A stretch of 64,000 nt of DNA from a bacterium (GTDB lineage: Bacteria > Zhuqueibacterota > Zhuqueibacteria > Oleimicrobiales > Geothermoviventaceae): positions 434,001-498,000 of the forward strand of contig JAPWUV010000001.1 in assembly GCA_028275345.1 (NCBI GenBank), given 5' to 3'. Positions 51,298-58,424 of this stretch are shown here, one piece after another (position 1 is the first letter of the stretch; every line of letters begins with the position of its first letter). Below the pieces are notes generated by a model, which worked only from the letters and a program-made list of their open reading frames with translations, did no database searches and was not told where the DNA came from. A program made the translations under genes and the position numbers.

Positions 51298-53454
51298 GTG
51301 GTGAGAGGGAAGAGCGGCCGGCCCGTTGCCGAGCTCGGCACCTCGGACCCTGATCTGGACGAGGTCCCGGAGGTACGCCCTTCGGGCTGGCTGATCCCGG
51401 CTGGCTTGGTGTTCGCTGGGCTAGCGGCCATTGGCAGCGTGGGCGGCGGTACCGCCATGGCTGGCCCCGTCAGCTTGCTGCTTCTGGCGGCCGTGATCAC
51501 GCAGGCCCGAGGTCTTTCTTCCAGCCCGCGGTTGCGACAGGGGAGTGCGCCCGAGCAGATTCGCTGGGCCATCGCTGGGGCATTGGGTCTTGGGGGAACC
51601 AGCTTGCTGAGCAGCATCTTCCTCTCCCGGCCCACGGGTTTTCTGGGGGTCATGGCGGGGCTCCTGGTGCTCGCCGTGGCCGGCAGCTTTTTTGCCGCCC
51701 TGCTATGGCTCTTGATCCGAAGCCTCGCCTTTGTGCGTCAGAGGAAGTCCACGCAGCGGAACTTCATGATTCTGGCGGCGAGCGCGGCCACAACCGCCGT
51801 GCTGCGGGGCTTGGATCCCTCGGGTGCGGATTGGGGCAAGCACCTGTCGGATGGAGTCCTTGCGATCACGATCGTCTTCGCGGTGTTCAATGGATTTCGT
51901 CAGTCGTGGGTACATTACCTGCTACGCCGGCAGAAGATCGCTGGCTTGTGGGCTTCGTTCCTCGTGACGGTTCTGTGCGTCTTGGCGGGGAGCAGCTCCA
52001 GTCAGTGGACGGCGCTCGAAAACAGCGCACCCTTCCGGGCTGTGGTGGGGGTGACGGCGCTGGTGGGGGCCATTTATTTCGGCATGGCGAGCGGGGCTCT
52101 ACTCTTGGCGTTGCCCACCGCTCGGGTGTACGACCGCAGGTCCAAGGGGCTTGCTTCGTTGAAGCACCTGAGCGAGATGACCAGCTCGCTCCTGGATGTG
52201 GACGAATTGATCCGCATCATCCCGCGATTGGCAGCCGAAGTGACGGAAGGAGATGCCGCGTGGCTGGAGCTTCGGCGGAACGGGAAGCTCAGAGTAGTTT
52301 CCTCCGTGCGGGTGGCCATCGAGGAACTGGAGGGGAGGCTGCTCGATCTGGAGGAAGGGATTTCGGGCTGGATTCTGCGCACGGGACGCCCCGTCGTGAG
52401 CCAGAGGTTGCGGCGAGACGAGAGGCTACGCGATCTGCGGAGCATCCCGAGACATTGGCAGTCCGTCCTCGGTGTACCCGTAGCAGCTCATGACCGCCGA
52501 TTGGGTGTGCTGTTCGTGGCTCGGTACGAACCGTTCGGATTTGAGCCGGACGATTGCGAACTCCTCTTGGCCTTCGCCAATCAGTCGGCTGTGGCGTTGG
52601 AAAACGCGAACCTCATCCGCCAATCCCTCGAGAAGGAGCGGTTGGAAGAGGAGCTGCGCGTAGCGCGGGAAGCCCAGCGAAAGCTCCTGCCCACGGGGCC
52701 CTTGCGCTGTCATTCGGCTGTCTTCGACGGTTTGTGTATCACGGCGAACGACGTCGGTGGAGACTACCTGGATTACTTCCGCATCGATGAGGACCGTGTG
52801 GCGGTGGTGATCGCCGATGTGGCAGGCAAAGGGTCTTCGGCAGCCTTTTACATGGCCGAGATGAAGGGGGTGATGGCCACTCTTTGCCGCCTGGTCCAGC
52901 GGCCGCGCGAGGTGGTGGTCCGGGCCAATGAGATCCTCTCGGAGCGAATGGATCGCCGGACCTTCATCTCGTTGATCTACGCCATCGTCGACACAAAGCG
53001 ACTAAAGGTGCGATTTGCCCGGGCGGGACATTGCCCATTGGCGCACGTGATGCGGGATGGCACGGTCCGTTTCCTCGAGCCCAAAGGAGCAGGGATCGGC
53101 CTGGTGCGTGGGCCCGAATACCGCGAGCTGGTGGAGGACGTCGAGTTTTCGGTCCTCCCGGGCGAAAGCCTGTTCCTTTTCACCGATGGGCTCACGGAGG
53201 CGATGGATCCGCAGGGCGAAGAGTTTGGGGAGGGCCGGATCTCCCGGGTGCTGTCCGAATTCCATGCTCACGATGTACCGACGATGATGCGAGGCCTCGT
53301 GGAAGAGGTCAACAAGTTTGTTGGCCCGAACGCGCCTCGCCACGATGACCTCACCTTCGTCATCGTGAAGTTCACAGAGCCCGCTGCCTCCGGGGTGCCG
53401 GCTGATCCGAACTCGCCGGCGGAGGAGAGCACGGAGCTTGTCCCGAGCCCGTGA
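51298..53454 (+). CDS. Membrane-anchored GAF-SpoIIE serine phosphatase
   Basis: 718 residues from GTG 51298 (GAGGTG upstream), 8 bases after the previous stop. About seven hydrophobic segments (about 30-275), a GAF domain (about 285-440; SEMTSSLLDVDELIRII, GISGWILRTGRPVVS, ANQSAVALENANL), a linker helix (LRVAREAQRKLLP) and a SpoIIE phosphatase domain (about 475-700) with DVGGDYLDYF, IADVAGKGSSAAF, FTDGLTEAM and HDDLTFVIVKF. Its membrane part differs from the preceding phosphatase, so it probably reads a different signal but feeds the same STAS protein. Confidence 0.88.
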   Translation: MVRGKSGRPVAELGTSDPDLDEVPEVRPSGWLIPAGLVFAGLAAIGSVGGGTAMAGPVSLLLLAAVITQARGLSSSPRLRQGSAPEQIRWAIAGALGLGGTSLLSSIFLSRPTGFLGVMAGLLVLAVAGSFFAALLWLLIRSLAFVRQRKSTQRNFMILAASAATTAVLRGLDPSGADWGKHLSDGVLAITIVFAVFNGFRQSWVHYLLRRQKIAGLWASFLVTVLCVLAGSSSSQWTALENSAPFRAVVGVTALVGAIYFGMASGALLLALPTARVYDRRSKGLASLKHLSEMTSSLLDVDELIRIIPRLAAEVTEGDAAWLELRRNGKLRVVSSVRVAIEELEGRLLDLEEGISGWILRTGRPVVSQRLRRDERLRDLRSIPRHWQSVLGVPVAAHDRRLGVLFVARYEPFGFEPDDCELLLAFANQSAVALENANLIRQSLEKERLEEELRVAREAQRKLLPTGPLRCHSAVFDGLCITANDVGGDYLDYFRIDEDRVAVVIADVAGKGSSAAFYMAEMKGVMATLCRLVQRPREVVVRANEILSERMDRRTFISLIYAIVDTKRLKVRFARAGHCPLAHVMRDGTVRFLEPKGAGIGLVRGPEYRELVEDVEFSVLPGESLFLFTDGLTEAMDPQGEEFGEGRISRVLSEFHAHDVPTMMRGLVEEVNKFVGPNAPRHDDLTFVIVKFTEPAASGVPADPNSPAEESTELVPSP

Positions 53455-53463
53455 GCCGCAACG

Positions 53464-53498
53464 AAAGCCCGGCCGGTGCGTACCAGGGTATGGGCTTT
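53464..53498 (+). repeat. Hairpin just upstream of the STAS gene
   Basis: AAAGCCC (53464-53470) can pair with GGGCTTT (53492-53498), enclosing GGT-gcgt-ACC. It ends directly before the GGAAGGAGG Shine-Dalgarno of the STAS gene, so it could affect translation or mark RNA processing. Confidence 0.35.
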
Positions 53499-53514
53499 GG
53501 AAGGAGGAGGACGG

Positions 53515-53892
53515 ATGAGCGGTTTCGAGATTCGCAGAAAGGATGATGGCTGCGTCTCGACCCTTTACATCAAAGGGTTTCTCGACGCGCACACCGCCCC
53601 GCAGCTGGAACGGAGCCTGCAGGAGCTGGTGAACGAAGGCCGCTTCCGCATCGTGGTGAACTTCTCGGAACTCAGTTACATTAGTTCCGCAGGTCTCGGT
53701 GTGTTCATGGGGTTCATCGAGACGGTGAGGAAGAACCAGGGCGATATCAAGCTCAGCAATATGCCGCCGAAAATCTACCGGGTGTTCGACCTGCTCGGCT
53801 TTCCCCTGATCTACGAGATCTACGAGGACGAACGTCAGGCCCAGGAAAAGTTCGCGGGCTCCGGCACCAGTAGCGTAGAGGACGGGAGATAA
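53515..53892 (+). CDS. STAS-domain anti-sigma factor antagonist (RsbV/SpoIIAA-like)
   Basis: 125 residues from the ATG at 53515 (GGAAGGAGGAGG Shine-Dalgarno). STAS fold with LYIKGFLDAHTAPQLERSLQEL and the phosphorylation loop LSYISSAGLGVFM, whose Ser is the target of RsbW-type kinases. Unphosphorylated, it would bind the kinase and release its partner (a sigma factor or other client). It sits between the phosphatase genes and the kinase gene, 20 bases before the latter. No sigma factor gene is in the window. Confidence 0.93.
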   Translation: MSGFEIRRKDDGCVSTLYIKGFLDAHTAPQLERSLQELVNEGRFRIVVNFSELSYISSAGLGVFMGFIETVRKNQGDIKLSNMPPKIYRVFDLLGFPLIYEIYEDERQAQEKFAGSGTSSVEDGR

Positions 53893-53912
53893 CCCACGCC
53901 CGGAGTGCCGAC

Positions 53913-54389
53913 GTGGAACAGGAGAACACATACCGGCTGAGGATCCCGAGCCGGACCGAGAACTTGGAGATCATCCGCGAGTTCGTCAGCAAGATCGCCC
54001 GCAATGCTGGTTTCAGCGAGGAAGACGTGGGCAAGATCCAACTTGCGGTGGACGAAGCGTGCACGAATGTGGTCAAGCATGCCTACGACGGCGACACGCA
54101 GAAACCCATCGACGTGGCTGTGCGACTGGATTACGACCGCCTCACCATCGTGGTCACGGACGAGGGCAAGGGATTTGACCCGAAGGCCGTGGAGATCTCC
54201 GACATTGCCGAGTACCTGGCCGAGCTACGGGTCGGCGGCCTCGGCATCTACCTCATCCGCTCGCTAATGGACGAGGTGGAGTACAGCATCCAGCCGGGAG
54301 TGCGCAATCAGGTGCGGATGGTGAAGTACTTCGGCGGTTCGCCCGAAAGGCCCCCCTTGTCACCCCGAAGCCGTCGGGCGCAGAAATGA
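53913..54389 (+). CDS. Anti-sigma-factor serine kinase/ATP-binding protein (RsbW/SpoIIAB-like)
   Basis: 158 residues from GTG 53913. GHKL HATPase with N-box DEACTNVVKHAY, G1 DEGKGFDP and G2 GGLGIYLIRSLMDEV. Such kinases phosphorylate STAS antagonists and hold a client protein in check. Length is normal. It follows the STAS gene and precedes the third phosphatase, giving the complete phosphatase/antagonist/kinase set of a partner switch. The client is not encoded here. Confidence 0.92.
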   Translation: MEQENTYRLRIPSRTENLEIIREFVSKIARNAGFSEEDVGKIQLAVDEACTNVVKHAYDGDTQKPIDVAVRLDYDRLTIVVTDEGKGFDPKAVEISDIAEYLAELRVGGLGIYLIRSLMDEVEYSIQPGVRNQVRMVKYFGGSPERPPLSPRSRRAQK

Positions 54390-54493
54390 TGCCGGCTCGC
54401 TGCCCCGGCCGTCTTTCCTCCGAAAATACAAGGGTGCTTTCCCCGAGCCGCAGCTCTCGAAGGCTTAGCCACATGAAATAGACGAAGGGAGCC

Positions 54494-56275
54494 GTGGAAT
54501 CCAGGGACGTATCGGGACGGAAGGTCCCCGACTTGGCCGAGGTGGCCAGGCTCGAACGGCGTGTGGTCGAGCTCGAAGCCCTCGTCGAGACCAGCCAGGT
54601 CCTGAACTCCTCTCTTCGGCTTTCCGCGGTCCTGGACTCCTTCCTCCTGACCGCCATGGGCCGCTTCCTTCTCCCTCGCGGAGTGGTAGCTTTGGATCGA
54701 GGGGGCCAGCTTCGCGTGGAGAGCGGGAAGGGATTGCCCCTCGAACTCCGCGGGAAAGAACTGGGTCTCCCTTGCCCTTTGGACGGACCCGTCCTGCTGG
54801 ATTGGGAGGCGGATCTTCCTTCTGCCTGCCTCGAGACTTTGCGGCGTTGGGGCTTTGCGCTCGTGCTCCCCTTGGCCAGTGGGCGGCGAGAGCTTGGGCT
54901 CGTTGCCCTGGGCCCGAAGCCCATGGACGAGAAGTTCGACGCGGAGGAAATCGCTTTCCTCGAGACGCTCGTCCGAATGACTGCCACTGCGGTGGAGAAC
55001 GCCCTAGTTGTGGAGGAGCTGGACGCCACCAACCGGCAGCTAGACCGGAAGCTTCAGGAGATGAATACCCTCTTCGAGCTCAGCGTGGAGCTGAACTCGA
55101 GTTTGGACGAGATTCAGATTGCCACTTCCCTCTGTTACGCCTTGATGGGCGAGATGCTCACGAACGTCTGCGCCGTTTGGCAGTGGGCCCCCGGGGGGAG
55201 TCCACGCCTGCTGGCAGCCTTCGGGCCGGTGGAAGCAGAAGTTTCGCCCGCCCCACCGGAGGCGGTGGAGCAACTGGCTCAGGTGGGCCGGGAGCCGCTG
55301 ATTTTGGGGGAGGAGACCGACGGAGCTCCGGCTGAATTCCTACGCAGGGCGGGGTTCCGGGTCTTCGTGCCGCTGTGGGTTCAGGATCGTGCCTGTGCTG
55401 CCGTCGCTCTCGGTCCCCGCCTGGACCGCCGCGACTACGGCCCGGATGAACTCCACTTCTTGATGACGCTGGGGAACCACGCGGCCAATGCCCTCGAGAA
55501 CGCTCGTCTCTTCCGCGAGTCTCTCGAGAAACAGAAAATCGAGGAAGAGCTCAAAATCGCCCGAGAGATCCAGCTCCGGCTGTTGCCGCTGAGTTTCCCC
55601 GAGCTTCCGGGGATGGAAGTCTACGGCGTGCATAAGCCCTCGCGCTGGGTGGCGGGCGATTACTTCGATGTCGTGCAGGTGTCCCCGGACGAACTGGCGT
55701 TGGTGATGGCGGACGTGAGTGGGAAGGGGATCCCTGCTTCGCTCTTGATGGCGAACGTGCAGGCAGGGTTGCGCACCCTACTCAGCCCCCAGACCGATTT
55801 GGCTCAGCTGGCCGGCCGGATCAATCGGCTGATCTTCGACAACACGGACTTCGACAAGTTCGTGACCCTTTTCGTTGGGGTAGTGTCACTTCCCGACCGT
55901 CGGATGCGCTACGTGAATGCGGGCCACAACCCGCCTTACCTCCTGCGAGCCGACGGTACCGTGGAAACGCTGGAGACCGGGGGCCTCCTCATGGGGATGA
56001 TGCCGGAAATCTCGTACCAGGTGGGCGAGGTCCAGCTCCGTCCCGGGGATCTCCTCTTCCTTTTCACCGATGGCGTGGTCGAAGCGCAGAACAGTCGAGA
56101 GGAAGAGTTCGGCGAGGAGCGGCTTGTGGGCCTCCTGAGTCGCGAGCTTACTTCCGGGGCAGCGGAAATCTGCGAGAAGGTCCTCGAGGCGGTGGAGTCC
56201 TTCGCCGCGGGCTGCGATCAGTACGACGACATTACCATGCTCTCCTTGAAAGTGAAGCACTCGGATGAGAGTTGA
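54494..56275 (+). CDS. Soluble GAF-GAF-SpoIIE serine phosphatase
   Basis: 593 residues from GTG 54494 (GAAGGGAG upstream). No membrane helix. GAF-1 about 25-175 (LVETSQVLNSSLRLSAVLDS), GAF-2 about 190-345 (LFELSVELNSSLDEIQIATSL), linker (LKIAREIQLRLLP), then SpoIIE phosphatase about 370-593 with WVAGDYFDVVQV, MADVSGKGIPAS, FTDGVVEAQ and CDQYDDITML. It probably senses a cytosolic ligand or redox state and dephosphorylates the STAS protein encoded upstream, a third input to the same switch. Confidence 0.9.
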   Translation: MESRDVSGRKVPDLAEVARLERRVVELEALVETSQVLNSSLRLSAVLDSFLLTAMGRFLLPRGVVALDRGGQLRVESGKGLPLELRGKELGLPCPLDGPVLLDWEADLPSACLETLRRWGFALVLPLASGRRELGLVALGPKPMDEKFDAEEIAFLETLVRMTATAVENALVVEELDATNRQLDRKLQEMNTLFELSVELNSSLDEIQIATSLCYALMGEMLTNVCAVWQWAPGGSPRLLAAFGPVEAEVSPAPPEAVEQLAQVGREPLILGEETDGAPAEFLRRAGFRVFVPLWVQDRACAAVALGPRLDRRDYGPDELHFLMTLGNHAANALENARLFRESLEKQKIEEELKIAREIQLRLLPLSFPELPGMEVYGVHKPSRWVAGDYFDVVQVSPDELALVMADVSGKGIPASLLMANVQAGLRTLLSPQTDLAQLAGRINRLIFDNTDFDKFVTLFVGVVSLPDRRMRYVNAGHNPPYLLRADGTVETLETGGLLMGMMPEISYQVGEVQLRPGDLLFLFTDGVVEAQNSREEEFGEERLVGLLSRELTSGAAEICEKVLEAVESFAAGCDQYDDITMLSLKVKHSDES

Positions 56276-56325
56276 GTGGAGTATCACCCAGGGTCCCAAG
56301 AACGCGCCATGAGAGGCTGACGGAG

Positions 56326-58395
56326 ATGAGATTTCGGACCTGGCTCGTCGCGTGGAGCTTGTGGCTTGCTTCGCCTTGGCTTGTTCTTGCCCAAACCCCA
56401 TTTGGCCGGGTGGCCGGCACGCTTGTGCCGCCGGACCAGCTGGAGGCGCTGATGGAGGAGCTCTCGGGCACTCGCGCTAAGCAGTTTGTTCAGGACATCA
56501 GCCGCTACGACCGCATCCAGGCGTCCGAGGGCTGGGTGCAGGCGGCCGAGTACGTGATGTCCCGGCTGAGCGAGGCGGGTCTGGAGGGCCAACTGGAGGG
56601 CTACCCGTCCGATGGAGCCCGACGCTATTTCACCTGGACACCCCCGATGGGCTGGCGAATCCGGCGGGGGGAACTCTGGCTCCTTGAGCCTGAGCGGCAA
56701 AAGTTGGCCGACTGGAAAGAGCTACCATCCTCCATTGCCAAAGGGAGCCAGTCCGCCGACGTGGTGGCGGAGGTCGTGGCAGTGCGGCGCGGGACTCAAC
56801 CCTCCGACTACGAAGGCTTGGACGTGCGGGGCAAGGTCGTGCTGGCCGACGGGTACGCGGGAGACGTGCATCGGGAGGCGGTGCTCAGGCGCGGGGCCGC
56901 CGGCGTCATCACCTACCTCTCCCGCCAGGACCGAATGGAGTTCCCCGACTTCATCCCGTACCAGGGCCTGTGGATCCGCAAGGAAGAGCAACCCAAGACC
57001 ACCTTCGGTTTCACCATCAGCCGGCGCACGGCCGAGCAATTGCTGAGCTGGCTCGACCAGGGCCGGCGGGTGGTGGTGCGCGCGATCGTCGATGGCGAGG
57101 ACTACCCGTCGCAGGTCCGGACGCTTGCCTGCGTGATCCCCGGAAAATCGGGCAAGCAGGAGATTCTCTTCATCGCTCACCTCGATCACTACCAGCCTGG
57201 GGCCATAGACAACGCCAGCGGCTCAGCAGCTCTTCTGGAACTGGCCTGCTCTCTCAAGCGCCTGATCGACGAGGGCAGACTTCCACCGCCGGAGCGATCG
57301 ATCCGCTTCATCTGGACTTCGGAATGGTACGGTACCGTCCCCTGGATCCAGCTCCACTTCCGCGAGCTCCCCAAGATCGTCGCCGGATTCAATCTGGATA
57401 TGGTTGGCGGGGACCTTGAGAAGACGCGCTCGTTCTTCGTCGTGGTCCATACGCCATGGTCGCGCCCCAGCTTCGTGAATGACCTGTGCTCGGCGGTAGT
57501 GGAAGATGTGGCGCGGATGGATGTTTGGTCCCCAAATGGATCCCGCACGCCTTTCAGCTTTCGCATTGGGCCATACTCTGGCGGGAGCGATCACTGGATG
57601 TTCAATGACGCCGCTGTGGGGGTGCCGATGCCCATGTTCATCCAGCCGGATTTTCATCACCACACCGTGCAGGATGTGCCGGACAACGTCGATCCCACGC
57701 AGATGGAGCGAGTGCTTCTGATCAGCGCGCTTTGTGCACGAACCCTCGCTTGGGCGGACGAGCGAGTGGCGGTCCAGCTCTCGCACCTGACCGCCGCTGG
57801 GGCGCATGGTCGTTTGGCCGAGGCGGCTTCGGAATTGGCCATGCAGCTCGTGAACGCGCCCGATCCGCAATGGAAGGCGAACGCACTGGAGGCAGGGCGG
57901 AACCGCCTGTCGGAGCTTGGCAGGAAGGAGATGGCCGCAGTGCTCTCCGTGCGCAGCCTGGAGGGCGGCCCGGTCGTCCAGGGTGTGACGCAGTCGCTGG
58001 CTCGGGAGATCCAATCGCAGACTCTCGCATTGCTGCGGAGATTCGACTCCCCCAACCTCCGCGCGTTCCTCGGAGTGGAGCCGAAAGGGCTGCCGACACC
58101 TCAATTGCCATCCGGGCTTGAACGGACGGGGAAGTGGGTGCCGAGACGGACGCCCGACTTCGTGGGCCCCCTGGCGCCGGGCTACCTGCAGGAGGTGCTG
58201 GGGCCGGTGGCAGCAGCCGGGTCTGGCCTCGGAGAGGCGGTGGAATTCGAAATCGCCAATTTCATGGACGGTAAACGGACGCTGCGAGAGATCTGGAACG
58301 CCGTTCGCGCCGAGTTCGGCGACGTGGACTACGACAAAATGGTGGGGTTCGTGCAGCTAGTCGAACGGGCGAGGTTGGTGGAGATTGCCCGCTGA
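56326..58395 (+). CDS. Exported M28-like (PA/DUF4910-type) peptidase with C-terminal winged-helix-like extension
   Basis: 689 residues from the ATG at 56326, giving a signal peptide ending LVLAQ; an open frame starts at 56272 without homology. About 90-260 is a PA-like/N-domain (YEGLDVRGKVVLADG, RRGAAGVITY). The M28 zinc core has His285 in HLDH, Asp295 in GAIDNASG, Asp in NLDMVGGD and His in FHHHTVQDV. The usual EE pair is SE (Ser332-Glu333 in TSEWYGT), as in some DUF4910-like relatives. The last ~55 residues (NFMDGKRTLREIWNAV ... MVGFVQLVERARLVEI) resemble a PqqD/winged-helix module. It probably cleaves peptides in the periplasm or outside the cell. The next gene starts 29 bases downstream. 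Confidence 0.85.
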   Translation: MRFRTWLVAWSLWLASPWLVLAQTPFGRVAGTLVPPDQLEALMEELSGTRAKQFVQDISRYDRIQASEGWVQAAEYVMSRLSEAGLEGQLEGYPSDGARRYFTWTPPMGWRIRRGELWLLEPERQKLADWKELPSSIAKGSQSADVVAEVVAVRRGTQPSDYEGLDVRGKVVLADGYAGDVHREAVLRRGAAGVITYLSRQDRMEFPDFIPYQGLWIRKEEQPKTTFGFTISRRTAEQLLSWLDQGRRVVVRAIVDGEDYPSQVRTLACVIPGKSGKQEILFIAHLDHYQPGAIDNASGSAALLELACSLKRLIDEGRLPPPERSIRFIWTSEWYGTVPWIQLHFRELPKIVAGFNLDMVGGDLEKTRSFFVVVHTPWSRPSFVNDLCSAVVEDVARMDVWSPNGSRTPFSFRIGPYSGGSDHWMFNDAAVGVPMPMFIQPDFHHHTVQDVPDNVDPTQMERVLLISALCARTLAWADERVAVQLSHLTAAGAHGRLAEAASELAMQLVNAPDPQWKANALEAGRNRLSELGRKEMAAVLSVRSLEGGPVVQGVTQSLAREIQSQTLALLRRFDSPNLRAFLGVEPKGLPTPQLPSGLERTGKWVPRRTPDFVGPLAPGYLQEVLGPVAAAGSGLGEAVEFEIANFMDGKRTLREIWNAVRAEFGDVDYDKMVGFVQLVERARLVEIAR

Positions 58396-58424
58396 TTGGC
58401 CTGAGAAGAGGCGGGAGGGCGACC

